This document shows positions 14,544-22,602 of a DNA stretch of 28,608 nt, piece after piece (positions within the stretch are counted from its first letter, which is position 1; each line of letters starts with the position of its first letter). The position numbers and the translations under genes were made by a program. The DNA comes from Leptolinea sp. UBA4782. GTDB taxonomy: Bacteria > Chloroflexota > Anaerolineae > Anaerolineales > Anaerolineaceae. The stretch spans positions 22,294-50,901 of the forward strand of contig DHHC01000009.1 in the NCBI GenBank assembly GCA_002403095.1. Reading direction: 5' to 3'. Under the pieces are notes generated by a model that had not been told where the DNA came from, searched no databases, and saw only the letters and a program-made list of their open reading frames with translations.

Positions 14544-17537
14544 CTAGAACCCTTCCAGTTTAGAAAGATCCGCCACACCCTCTGCAAGGCTGGCAATCTG
14601 CTGCAGCAAACCCAGCCGGTTAGTGCGTTCCTGGGGATCTTCCGACATAACCAGCACGTTGTCAAAGAAGCGGTTGATGGCAGGGATCATCGGGGTAAAT
14701 GCAGCAAGAAAATCCTCCACACTGCTGGTTCCCTGCTTATTTGCCTGTGCCTGCTGTAAAGCAGCATACAGGTCCTTCTCGGCAGCGTCGCTGAATTTCT
14801 GCGGTGCAATCGTGTATTGTTCTTTCTGGTCGCGGGTGATACGCACACAGCGCGAATATGCCGGCAGGATGGTTGTCCATTCCGGCATGTTAACCTGCCT
14901 GCCCAACTGGGCAACCGCGCGGGCTGCAGCGGCGGGATTCTTGAACTGGGCAGCCAGAACCGCATCCACCACATCATAGCGTGAGCCCTGGTCGATGAAC
15001 ATGCTGCGCATGCGCCCGGCGATGAAGTCCAGGCATTCCGCCAGGATCTTGTCTCCGGCAGAGATCGGCAGGTTGGATGCAGCCATCTGCAGGCTGGATG
15101 CCAGGTCAAAATCCAAATCCCAGCTGATCAGGTTCTGCACCAGTCCCAGGGCACTGCGGCGCAGCGCAAAGGGATCCTTGGTGCCGCTGGGGGCAAGCCC
15201 GGCCGCGAAAAGGCCGGCCAGGCTGTCCAGGCGGTCTGCCAGCCCAACGAAAAGCCCTGGGCGGGTAAGCGGCTGGTTGTCGCCGGCAAAACGCGGCAGG
15301 TAATGTTCGAAAATGGCATCTGCCACGGCTTCCGGGTAACCGGAGTGCCTGGCATAGTACCTGCCCATGATGCCCTGCAGCGAAGTCATTTCCACCACCA
15401 TGTGCGATACCAGGTCAGCCTTGCATAGCCGGGCAGCCTGCAGGGCTGTCTGTCCTTCCTGTTCGGACATTCCGCTTGCAGGCAGAAGGGAGGCTACCAG
15501 TTTTTCCACCCGCTGCGCTTTGGCCAGCATGGAACCCAGTTTGTGCTGGAAAGCCAGCGTATCCAGGCGCGGCAGCAGGTCCTGCAGCGGGGTTTTAAGG
15601 TCCTCATTCACAAAGAAAGCAGCATCGGCGAAGCGGGCGCGGATCACCTGGGCATTCCCATCTGCCACCAGGTCCAGGCTGCGGGCGTCGCCGTTGCGGA
15701 TGGTGATGAAATGTGGCAGCAGTTTACCCTGTGCGTCCTGCAGCGGGAAGTAACGCTGGTGCTTTTTCATTACCGACACGAGCACCTCTTTCGGCAGGCT
15801 GAGGCTGCGGGGGTCAAAATCACCCCGCAGGGCGGTGGGCACTTCCACCAGGCGGGTGACCTCGTCCAGCAGGTCTTCATCCAGCTGGGGTACCGCTTTC
15901 ACCTCTTCCATCAGGTGTTTCACCTGGGCAGCGATCTTTTCGCGCCGCTCAACCGGGTCCAGGAGGATCCCCTGCGACTGCAGGAAAGTGAAGTATGCTT
16001 CAGGGTCCTTTACGGTGAGGGTTTCAGGGGTATAAAACCGCAGCCCGCGCGTGACACGGCCGGATGCAAGCCCGGCATATGAAAAGGGAACCACCTGTTC
16101 ACCAAACAATGCCAGCAGCCAGCGGATAGGACGCGAGAACGCCACCCCGCTCGCATTCCAGCGCATGATCTTGTCAAATTTAATGGCAGCCACCCATTCG
16201 GCCAAAACTTCAGCCAGAGCATGCACTGCCGGTTTGCCTTTTTCTTTTACCTCGGCAGCCACATACTTCCCACCGTCGATCTCTTGCACACTGAGCGCGG
16301 ATACATCCAGCCCTTTGCTGCGGGCAAAACCAACAGCGGCCGGGGTTGGGTTCCCATCGGAATCAAAAGCCCGGGCGGCCGGCGGTCCTTTTACGATCAC
16401 CTGCAAGTCCGGCTGGCTGGCTGCCAGGTTTTCCACATGCACTACCAGGCGGCGGGGGGTTCCGTATACATGGATTGCACCATGTTCCAGGCGCAGCGCC
16501 TGCAGCCAGGCAGGTATTTTCTCCTTCAATTGCTCAATAGCTGATGCCAGGTCAGCCACGGGCAGCTCTTCTGTGCCGATCTCCAGCAGGAATGGCGCCT
16601 GGCTGACATTGACTGCCGGTTCAGGTTCACCTTTCCCTGCATCTGCTACAACTTCGCCGGTCTTCAGCCAGGGGTATTCCAGGTGCTGGCGCTGGGCAAT
16701 ATACATTTCGGAGACTTTGCGCGAAAGGTCGCGCATACGGCCGAAAAACTGCTGCCGCTCGGTGACGCCGATGGCGCCGCGTGTATCCAGCACATTAAAG
16801 GTATGCGAACATTTCAGGATGTAATCGTGCGCCGGCAGAATAAGCCCTTGCTCCAGGGCTGAGCGCGCCTCCGTTTCAAAAAGGGCATACATACTGCGCA
16901 GGCGTTCAACGTCCGCCACCTCGAAATAGTACTTGCTGTGTTCCTGCTCGCCTTGCAGGTGCACATCACCGTAGGTGAGCGTCCCATTCCAGCGGATATC
17001 GCGGAAGGAGCGCACCCCCTGCAAAGCCATGGCGACCCTTTCCAGCCCGTAGGTGATCTCAACCGAGACAGGTTCAAGCGTCTGCCCGCCTGCCTGCTGA
17101 AAGTAGGTGAACTGGGTGATCTCCTGCCCGTCCAGCCAAACCTCCCAACCCAGACCCCAGGCGCCTAATGCAGGCGATTCCCATTTATCCTCCACAAAGC
17201 GGACGTCATGCTTAAGCGGATCAATTCCCAGTGCTTCGAGTGAGCGCAGGTAAACCTCCTGCGGGTTTCCCGGATCAGGTTTTAAGATCACCTGGAACTG
17301 GGTATGCTGTTGCAGGCGGTTGGGGTTTTCCCCATAACGGCCGTCGTCCGGGCGTACAGAAGGCTCAACATAGGCAACCTTCCAGGGTTCAGGTCCCAAT
17401 ACCCGCAAAGAGGTAGCCGGATTCATGGTGCCTGCCCCAACCTGGGTATAGTATGGCTGCCAGATCAGGCAGCCTTCCTGCGCCCAGAAGTTCTGCAGGG
17501 TAAGGATAATCGACTGAAAATCTAAGGGTTCAGACAT
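14544..17537 (-). CDS. glyQS: Glycyl-tRNA synthetase, fused alpha and beta chains
   Basis: 997 residues. Charges tRNA(Gly) with glycine. Bacterial-type GlyRS normally has separate alpha (GlyQ) and beta (GlyS) subunits; here both are one chain. Residues 1-295 are the catalytic alpha part (FQSIILTLQNFWAQEGCLIWQPY, GAGTMNPAT, YVEPSVRPDDGRYGENPNRLQQHTQ split across about 18-80, and GLERVAMALQG). A short linker (about 296-315) leads to the beta part beginning PFLLEIGTEELP, with MKKHQRYFP, an HD-like segment and a C-terminal anticodon-binding region. Such fusions are known in some bacterial lineages. ATG preceded by TTGGAG at 5 nt. It has its own extended -10 promoter behind recO. Confidence 0.95.
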   Translation of the reverse strand: MSEPLDFQSIILTLQNFWAQEGCLIWQPYYTQVGAGTMNPATSLRVLGPEPWKVAYVEPSVRPDDGRYGENPNRLQQHTQFQVILKPDPGNPQEVYLRSLEALGIDPLKHDVRFVEDKWESPALGAWGLGWEVWLDGQEITQFTYFQQAGGQTLEPVSVEITYGLERVAMALQGVRSFRDIRWNGTLTYGDVHLQGEQEHSKYYFEVADVERLRSMYALFETEARSALEQGLILPAHDYILKCSHTFNVLDTRGAIGVTERQQFFGRMRDLSRKVSEMYIAQRQHLEYPWLKTGEVVADAGKGEPEPAVNVSQAPFLLEIGTEELPVADLASAIEQLKEKIPAWLQALRLEHGAIHVYGTPRRLVVHVENLAASQPDLQVIVKGPPAARAFDSDGNPTPAAVGFARSKGLDVSALSVQEIDGGKYVAAEVKEKGKPAVHALAEVLAEWVAAIKFDKIMRWNASGVAFSRPIRWLLALFGEQVVPFSYAGLASGRVTRGLRFYTPETLTVKDPEAYFTFLQSQGILLDPVERREKIAAQVKHLMEEVKAVPQLDEDLLDEVTRLVEVPTALRGDFDPRSLSLPKEVLVSVMKKHQRYFPLQDAQGKLLPHFITIRNGDARSLDLVADGNAQVIRARFADAAFFVNEDLKTPLQDLLPRLDTLAFQHKLGSMLAKAQRVEKLVASLLPASGMSEQEGQTALQAARLCKADLVSHMVVEMTSLQGIMGRYYARHSGYPEAVADAIFEHYLPRFAGDNQPLTRPGLFVGLADRLDSLAGLFAAGLAPSGTKDPFALRRSALGLVQNLISWDLDFDLASSLQMAASNLPISAGDKILAECLDFIAGRMRSMFIDQGSRYDVVDAVLAAQFKNPAAAARAVAQLGRQVNMPEWTTILPAYSRCVRITRDQKEQYTIAPQKFSDAAEKDLYAALQQAQANKQGTSSVEDFLAAFTPMIPAINRFFDNVLVMSEDPQERTNRLGLLQQIASLAEGVADLSKLEGF

Positions 17538-17572
17538 GCGCGCTCCAAAATACCATAAGTAAACGAAAGTGA

Positions 17573-17581
17573 ATTATACCA
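17573..17581 (-). promoter_or_regulatory. Extended -10 promoter of glyQS
   Basis: On the minus strand TGGTATAAT combines TGn with a perfect TATAAT (17573-17578), and no good -35 is present. Start predicted near 17566, leader about 29 nt. There is no room for, and no sign of, a T-box riboswitch. Confidence 0.55.
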
Positions 17582-17634
17582 GAGCCAGTATTGACCGCTT
17601 TTTTTTCAATTGTAATAGGAAACGGGAAAGCAGC

Positions 17635-18411
17635 TTATTCAGAGCGAAGGCCGTTGCGTTTCACCCGGCGGAGGAATTCGGGCGTATTCAGCTTGCGCTC
17701 GAGGTTATAGGTAATGTCATGCTGGGTGAGGGTTTCCATCTCGTTGCGGATGTGCGCAGGGATAACGGCTTTTTTTGCTGCCGTGTAGCTACTGCGCTGC
17801 AGGTGGCGCATGTATTTCAAAGCTTCCATGGATACCGGCCTGGCTTCCCTGACACCCAGCCCGCATCCGGGGCATAAAACGCCTCCCATCTCCGCTGAAA
17901 AGAACTGGTCTTCCGCCTGGATGGCCTTTCCACACTGGACACAGCTGAACAGTTCTGGGCGGAACCCAAATAGCTCCAGCATGCGCAGCTCACCGTAGCG
18001 TACTGCCAGGAAGGGGTCTGGCTCTTCCGCAATCCGCTGCAATGTGTCCGCCAGCAGGGTGTAGAGGGAGACGTTTTGCCCTTCTTCCATGGTAAAGCGG
18101 TCTACCAGCTCGATCATGTAGGCGGCATACCCTGTCCGCAGCAGGTCTTCCAGTAATGCCGGGTAGTATGCAACCGTCTCAGCCTGGGTAACCAGCCAAA
18201 AATCCTGGCCCAGTGCCAGCTGGAGGGAGGAGCGGGTAAACGGCTCGAGGTGCCCTGCCTTGCGCGAGCGGATGCGCCGGACGCCCTTGGCAATGGCGCG
18301 GATCTTTCCTTTTTCCCGTGTGAACAGGACCAGCAGCCGGTCTGCCTCCCCCCAATCACTGTGGCGCAGGACAACTGCCTCCACCCGCTGCGAACGCTCA
18401 CTTCGCGGCAC
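17635..18411 (-). CDS. recO: DNA repair protein RecO
   Basis: 258 residues, normal RecO length. It binds single-stranded DNA and helps RecR load RecA during gap repair. The N-terminal OB-fold is present (EAVVLRHSDWGEADRLLVLFT, then GKIRAIAKGVRR) followed by the helical domain. A zinc site of four cysteines, Cys157/Cys160 (CVQC) and Cys180/Cys183 (CPGC), lies in the usual place. The start codon is GTG at 18411, chosen because AAGGAG precedes it by 7 nt. It starts 36 nt after the cytidine deaminase stop, in the same operon. Confidence 0.93.
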   Translation of the reverse strand: MPRSERSQRVEAVVLRHSDWGEADRLLVLFTREKGKIRAIAKGVRRIRSRKAGHLEPFTRSSLQLALGQDFWLVTQAETVAYYPALLEDLLRTGYAAYMIELVDRFTMEEGQNVSLYTLLADTLQRIAEEPDPFLAVRYGELRMLELFGFRPELFSCVQCGKAIQAEDQFFSAEMGGVLCPGCGLGVREARPVSMEALKYMRHLQRSSYTAAKKAVIPAHIRNEMETLTQHDITYNLERKLNTPEFLRRVKRNGLRSE

Positions 18412-18447
18412 CCGTCTGCTCCTTTGCGTGTACCATACCGAAAATCT

Positions 18448-18855
18448 CTATTGCGGCAAGTCTTTACCGGTAAATGCACCCGGGAGAATTTCCGACACGC
18501 TGAAATCCCCGGTTATGTTTCCTTTTTCATCGGTGATGATCACCCGTGTATCAAGCCCAAACTCAGCCATGACCTGCCGGCATGCGCCGCACGGGAACCC
18601 CCCGTTGCTGGTTGCAACAGCAATGGCTTCCAGTTCATGCTCGCCTTCCGAAACTGCCTTGAAGATCGCCACCCTTTCAGCACAGATGCCACTGGGGTAG
18701 GCAGCATTCTCAATATTGACGCCGTCATACACCTTGCCAGAAGCAGTAAGCACCGCTGCACCAACTGCATACTTTGAATAGGGCACATAAGCCCATTTGC
18801 GGGCTTCGATCGCCGTCTGGATTAGCTGCTGCCGGGTTTCATCATTCAACATCAT
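18448..18855 (-). CDS. cdd: Cytidine deaminase
   Basis: About 136 residues, the size of the homotetrameric cytidine deaminases. Hydrolyses cytidine/deoxycytidine to uridine/deoxyuridine for pyrimidine salvage. Zinc ligands and proton shuttle are Cys58-Ala-Glu60 and Cys89-x-x-Cys92 (PCGACRQ); NIENAAYPSGI precedes the first pair. The start is uncertain. An ATG at 18873 would add six residues, but GAGGA sits 7-8 nt before the ATG at 18855, and family members begin near there. The start overlaps the stop of the upstream CBS protein gene by 14 nt, indicating translational coupling. Confidence 0.92.
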   Translation of the reverse strand: MMLNDETRQQLIQTAIEARKWAYVPYSKYAVGAAVLTASGKVYDGVNIENAAYPSGICAERVAIFKAVSEGEHELEAIAVATSNGGFPCGACRQVMAEFGLDTRVIITDEKGNITGDFSVSEILPGAFTGKDLPQ

Positions 18856-20125
18856 CACCGTCCTCGCTTTCATTCTCAGCCGCCACCCTGCTGGCGCGGA
18901 CCAGGCGAATGCGCCTGCCGCTGATTTGTTCGACCTTCAGCCGCCAGCCTTCCACAACCACTTCCTCGCCGCCTGCGGGTACTTTACCAATCTCACCATA
19001 CATCCAGCCTCCAAGTGTATCGGCGACTTCATTGGTCAGGTGAGTATTGAGCAGTTCATTAAAATCGTCCAGGCTGATGCGCGCCTGGAAAAGGTATTCG
19101 TCTTCACTGGTCTGGGTGAAAGGCAATTCTTCACTCTGGTCGTACTCATCGCGGATTTCACCCACGATCTCCTCGACAATATCCTCCAGGGTAACCAGCC
19201 CGGCCATTCCTCCGTACTCATCGATGACAATGGCCATATGCACACTGCGCGCCAGCATTTCACTGAGCAATTCGTCAGCTTTTTTAGCTTCAGGGATGAA
19301 ATAAGCCGGCCGGATCAGGTCTTTCATGCTCGAAAGCTGCATTTCCCTGTCGCGGGTGGAAGCCCCAAGCAGATCTTTGGCATAAAGCAGCCCGATGATG
19401 TTATCGATCACATCCTGGTATACCGGCATTCGGGAGTGCCCGGAGTCCTGGATCACTTTGATCGCTTCTTCAATTGTTGAATTGGCATCCATCGCCAGCA
19501 CATCAATACGGGGCACCATGATCTCCCGGCAAAGGGTGTCTCCCAGCTGGAAGATGGAGTAGATCATTTTACGTTCGTCTTTTTCCAGGCTGTCGCCTTC
19601 GGCACCGGTCTCGACCCAGTTGCGCAATTCATCATCGGTTACAGAACCTAAAGTCCGGTTGAGCGCATCCGGCTTTCCCAATGCCAGCAACACCAGCGCA
19701 GAAATTGGGCGCAGTAAGAAATCAAACAGCCTGGCCACACCTGTCCAGCGCACTGCCCATGCTTCCACATTAGTCAGGATGCGGCCTTCAATAAAGAATT
19801 CGAACAACAGCACCAGCACACCAGCCGCCAGCAGGATGAGCAGTGTGAAAGCTGGATGGGATGGTTCTTTGATCAGGGATTCCGCCAGCAGGGCAACTGT
19901 GCCTGCCACCAGGAAATGCGAAAAAACCACGCACACACGCAGGGTGGCTGTCAGGCGGGGGGTTTCGAGCAGTCTCAGGGTGCGGTCGACACCATCAGGA
20001 TCCTTTTCGCGGTGGCTGCCCAGATGCGGAATCCGGACGTAAATGAAGCTTGCCCTCAGCGCCACAAAGAAAAGGTCCAACGCCAGGAACAGGACTGCGA
20101 GAAGAACCAGGTTTTGGGTGTTCAT
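18842..20125 (-). CDS. CorC/HlyC-type membrane protein (DUF21-like, CBS pair, CorC domain)
   Basis: 427 residues. N-terminal membrane region with about four helices (residues about 5-27, 63-83, 94-112, 133-152), a diverged DUF21/CNNM-like domain. Then a CBS domain pair (about 207-325), starting at the family segment REIMVPRIDVLAMDAN and including VIDEYGGMAGLVTLEDIVEEIVGEI. The C-terminal transporter-associated CorC_HlyC domain (about 340-415) has the A-D-T-L-G-G-W core. Homologues are linked to Mg2+/Co2+ handling and binding of adenine nucleotides. Between glmU (37 nt upstream) and cdd (overlapping), so probably one operon. The ribosome site is weak: AAAGGAAA lies about 17 nt before the ATG. 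Confidence 0.88.
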   Translation of the reverse strand: MNTQNLVLLAVLFLALDLFFVALRASFIYVRIPHLGSHREKDPDGVDRTLRLLETPRLTATLRVCVVFSHFLVAGTVALLAESLIKEPSHPAFTLLILLAAGVLVLLFEFFIEGRILTNVEAWAVRWTGVARLFDFLLRPISALVLLALGKPDALNRTLGSVTDDELRNWVETGAEGDSLEKDERKMIYSIFQLGDTLCREIMVPRIDVLAMDANSTIEEAIKVIQDSGHSRMPVYQDVIDNIIGLLYAKDLLGASTRDREMQLSSMKDLIRPAYFIPEAKKADELLSEMLARSVHMAIVIDEYGGMAGLVTLEDIVEEIVGEIRDEYDQSEELPFTQTSEDEYLFQARISLDDFNELLNTHLTNEVADTLGGWMYGEIGKVPAGGEEVVVEGWRLKVEQISGRRIRLVRASRVAAENESEDGDDVE

Positions 20126-20162
20126 GAATATGTGTGTTTCAATTTCCTTTCAATCAATAGTG

Positions 20163-21200
20163 CTAGTGTTGAATCTCATTATCACCGGTACCATCCATTA
20201 TGCAAAAACGCACAACCTGGTTGGCATCCAGGTGAATATTGCGAAGTACGGCATGCGGCCCTGCCACGCAGTTCTCCCCAACAACTGCATTAGAGAGCAC
20301 TGATGAAGGCCCGATCTCACAGCCAGGACCAACCCGCGTACTGCCACTAAGATGACAGCCGGGGTGAATGATGGTATCGCGACTGAGCTGTACATCCTGG
20401 TCGATATAGGTTGTCTCCGGGTCGCGCAGGGTGACCCCTGCCAGCATCCAGGCCTGGTTGATACGCTTGCGCAGGATGGCCTCTGCTTCTGCCAGGTGCA
20501 CCCGGGTGTTGATGCCGATCGCTTCCTGGGGATCTTCCACCAGCAGGCATTCCACCCTTTTCTTTTCACTGACAGCCAGCTCCACGATGTCTGTCAGGTA
20601 ATACTCCCCTTTAGGGGATACCTTAATGCGGTCCAGCGCACCCCAGATCCAATCGGACCTGAAGCAATATGCGCCCACATTTAATTCATTTATTGCCAGC
20701 GTCTCCGCATCCGCCTGGGCTTCTTCCACGATGGCAGCCACGTACCCATCGGCCTTCCGCACCACCCTGCCAAATCCGTGAGGATCATCCAGGCGCACCG
20801 ACAGCATGGTCATCACCCCCGGGTTGCTGCGCTGGGTATCCACCAGCTTGTGCAGGGTGCCGGTGGTAAAGAGGGGCATGTCTGCGCTGACCACCACAAT
20901 CAACCCTTCAAATCCCTCCAGGGCAAAATGGGCAGATTTGAGGGCATCTGCAGTACCAAGCTGGGCTGCCTGCTCGGCATAATGCACCCGGCTGCCAACC
21001 ACAGACCGCACCTGGTCAGAGCCGCAGCCAACCACAAGTACTGGCTTTTCGGTGATCACTGCGGATACATTTTCAATTGCATGGATTACAAGGGGCTTAC
21101 CGGCAATAGAATGCAGGACCTTCGGCAGGCGGGACTTCATACGGGTTCCCTGCCCGGCCGCCAGGATCACTGCTGTGATATTACAAAGGTCAACATCCAT
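20163..21200 (-). CDS. glmU: GlmU-like UDP-GlcNAc pyrophosphorylase with shortened beta-helix
   Basis: 345 residues versus about 450 for full GlmU. The N-terminal uridyltransferase looks intact: LAAGQGTRMKSRLPKVLH (13-30), QLGTADA, the metal Asp in SADMPL, GFGRVVR, ELNVGAYCF and KGEYYLTDIVELA. The left-handed beta-helix begins after the GINTRVHLAEAEAILRKRIN helix and shows about five turns. It then stops before the region that carries the GlcN-1-phosphate acetyltransferase residues of E. coli GlmU (His363, Tyr366, Lys392 in that protein). Only 37 nt separate it from the next gene, so no lost tail is hidden there. Probably only the uridyl transfer half works. No Shine-Dalgarno; the start codon overlaps a TATAAT-like string, so GTG at codon 11 is an alternative start. 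Confidence 0.85.
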   Translation of the reverse strand: MDVDLCNITAVILAAGQGTRMKSRLPKVLHSIAGKPLVIHAIENVSAVITEKPVLVVGCGSDQVRSVVGSRVHYAEQAAQLGTADALKSAHFALEGFEGLIVVVSADMPLFTTGTLHKLVDTQRSNPGVMTMLSVRLDDPHGFGRVVRKADGYVAAIVEEAQADAETLAINELNVGAYCFRSDWIWGALDRIKVSPKGEYYLTDIVELAVSEKKRVECLLVEDPQEAIGINTRVHLAEAEAILRKRINQAWMLAGVTLRDPETTYIDQDVQLSRDTIIHPGCHLSGSTRVGPGCEIGPSSVLSNAVVGENCVAGPHAVLRNIHLDANQVVRFCIMDGTGDNEIQH

Positions 21201-21280
21201 TATATAAATAAATTACCGCACTCCATCAGGCTGCTATCCTTCAGGTCAGTGCGGCACACTTTTGATTTACAACCTTCAGG

Positions 21281-21351
21281 CTGGGGCGCCTGGATTCGAA
21301 CCAAGATCCACAGATCCAAAGTCTGGTGTGCTGCCATTGCACCACGCCCCA
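21281..21351 (-). tRNA. tRNA-Gln (anticodon TTG)
   Basis: 71 nt fold as a complete cloverleaf on the minus strand: acceptor TGGGGCG pairing with CGCCCCA, discriminator G73, D arm GTGC/GCAC with loop AATGGCA, and anticodon loop CTTTGGA (anticodon at 21317-21319). The T arm is CTTGG/CCAGG with loop TTCGAAT. One mismatch sits at the top of the anticodon stem (27-43, C with U). The 3' CCA is not encoded, since CCT follows the discriminator. A candidate -10 TAAAAT lies at 21362-21367. If the gatCA genes at the left edge act on Gln, this is the tRNA charged indirectly. Confidence 0.95.
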
Positions 21352-21431
21352 AGGGATGGTCATTTTAACATACTCTGAATAAAACGAACAGAGACACCCC
21401 AGGCGCGGTTGACACCTGCTGTGCATAGCCC

Positions 21432-22502
21432 TTACCCCTCCTTCGCGGGAAGGATATTCCCTTCATCCGTGGGAGCGATCCCCAGTTTGACCGCCTGTTC
21501 ATAACTGATTACATCTGGATTGAGCGGCTCCAACTTGCCATTCTTGACCTGTTCATTCCAAAACGCATCCGCCGTCTGGCGGTTCACCTTTTTTACCTCC
21601 CGCATCAGCTTTGAAGCAAATTCATCCTCTTCATCTGCCGCCGGGGCATGCGCCTTCTCTTGTGGTGACTCCTCAGGTATATCCGCTGCAACATCCGGTC
21701 TTTCCTCAGCTGCCGGGGGCTGTGCTCCCAGGCTGGTCAAAATGACCGCAATCTCCTGTCCGGCCTGCAGCAATTGCTGGTGCGCCATAGCCAGCCTTGC
21801 GCCGGCTTCTTCCGGTTCCAGGGTCAACAATAGGGTGAATTTGCCTGCTGGTGTAAAAACCATATCCTGCAGCTTACCCCGGATGGTACAGGCAAAGGCG
21901 CCTGTGCTGCTGCCCGGCAGCATCGCCAGGCGGTTATTCGCAATGACTGCCCCCACCAGGGGCTCAACCAGGGCTGGCAGAAAACCTTCTGCATCCTCGC
22001 CAGTTTGGCCGGTTACCCTACCGTTTTCATCCAGCAGGTAAACTCCCCTGGCATTCAGGGAGTGGCGCAGCCCGGCCAGCCGGTTGGACAGCCTTTCCTG
22101 TGAATCCTGGTCCGGCTCCTCGCGCTCCCAGGCCGGGGTAATGCCCAGAGCGCTGGCAGCTGCTTCCAGGAGACGCGGGATCTGCATCGGTTTGTGGAAG
22201 TAGGCAGCCGCGTTCAGGGCTGCGATTTGCTGGTCGATCTTCTTGTTTGCCAGGGAGGAGATGAAAATGACTTTCCCGCTGGGGAAGCGCTGCTGGATGC
22301 GCCGTGCCAGGTCGATCCCGGAGATGCCGGGCAGGCGCACTTCGGTCACCAGCAGGTCAACCGGCTGGCGGGTAGCTTCGAGCAGGGCTTCTTCCGCTGT
22401 CACCATCACCCGGATATCCAGATTTTTATCCAGGGTTGCCAGGGCAGCCTGCAGGAAATATCCCAGCTCCCGGACATCATCTACAACCAGAATGCGCTTC
22501 AT
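21432..22502 (-). CDS. Response-regulator-like protein with Glu at the phosphoacceptor site
   Basis: 356 residues from ATG 22502 (359 if the ATG at 22511 is used). The N-terminal receiver domain (about 1-120) starts KRILVVDD with its acidic pair, and has the conserved FISS and FHKP (Lys104). However, the strand carrying the phosphorylated Asp reads LLVTEVRLPG, so Asp is replaced by Glu (codon 22341-22343). The middle (about 135-265) resembles a Roadblock/LC7-type fold (YLLDENGRVTGQTG), a weak call. A Pro/Glu-rich linker and a helical C-terminal segment (about 300-356) follow; no DNA-binding domain is visible. I chose 22502 because receivers usually begin there and TACAAT ends exactly 7 nt before it, as for murJ. 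No ribosome site exists for any of the ATGs. Confidence 0.8.
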   Translation of the reverse strand: MKRILVVDDVRELGYFLQAALATLDKNLDIRVMVTAEEALLEATRQPVDLLVTEVRLPGISGIDLARRIQQRFPSGKVIFISSLANKKIDQQIAALNAAAYFHKPMQIPRLLEAAASALGITPAWEREEPDQDSQERLSNRLAGLRHSLNARGVYLLDENGRVTGQTGEDAEGFLPALVEPLVGAVIANNRLAMLPGSSTGAFACTIRGKLQDMVFTPAGKFTLLLTLEPEEAGARLAMAHQQLLQAGQEIAVILTSLGAQPPAAEERPDVAADIPEESPQEKAHAPAADEEDEFASKLMREVKKVNRQTADAFWNEQVKNGKLEPLNPDVISYEQAVKLGIAPTDEGNILPAKEG

Positions 22503-22509
22503 TTTCATC

Positions 22510-22515
22510 ATTGTA
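22510..22515 (-). promoter_or_regulatory. Possible -10 of the response-regulator-like gene
   Basis: TACAAT on the minus strand, 7 nt before the ATG at 22502 and overlapping the ATG at 22511. The preceding gene's terminator T-run is only 24 nt upstream, so any dedicated promoter has to lie here. The -35 is weak: the best string, TTTACA at 22536-22541, is 20 bp away. Confidence 0.4.
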
Positions 22516-22538
22516 CACTAAATGAAAGCGGTTATTGT

Positions 22539-22573
22539 AAAAAAATACTGCCCCGGGACAGATACCGGGGCAG
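22539..22573 (-). terminator. Intrinsic terminator after the solute-binding lipoprotein gene
   Basis: A perfect 9-bp GC-rich stem, CTGCCCCGG (22548-22556) and CCGGGGCAG (22565-22573), has an 8-nt loop. On the minus strand it is followed by TATTTTTTT. It lies 30 nt after the stop of the 22603-24531 gene. Confidence 0.92.
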
Positions 22574-22602
22574 CAAATCTTTTCCGTTCTTTTTATCAGT
22601 CC

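Noticed and set aside
17538..17634. Possible T-box riboswitch ahead of glycyl-tRNA synthetase
   Set aside because: The leader from the predicted start is only about 29 nt, with no specifier loop, antiterminator or T-box sequence.
21408..21440. Plus-strand TTGACA near 21411 as a promoter
   Set aside because: There is no matching -10 at 16-18 bp and no plus-strand gene downstream. It lies next to the end of a minus-strand gene.
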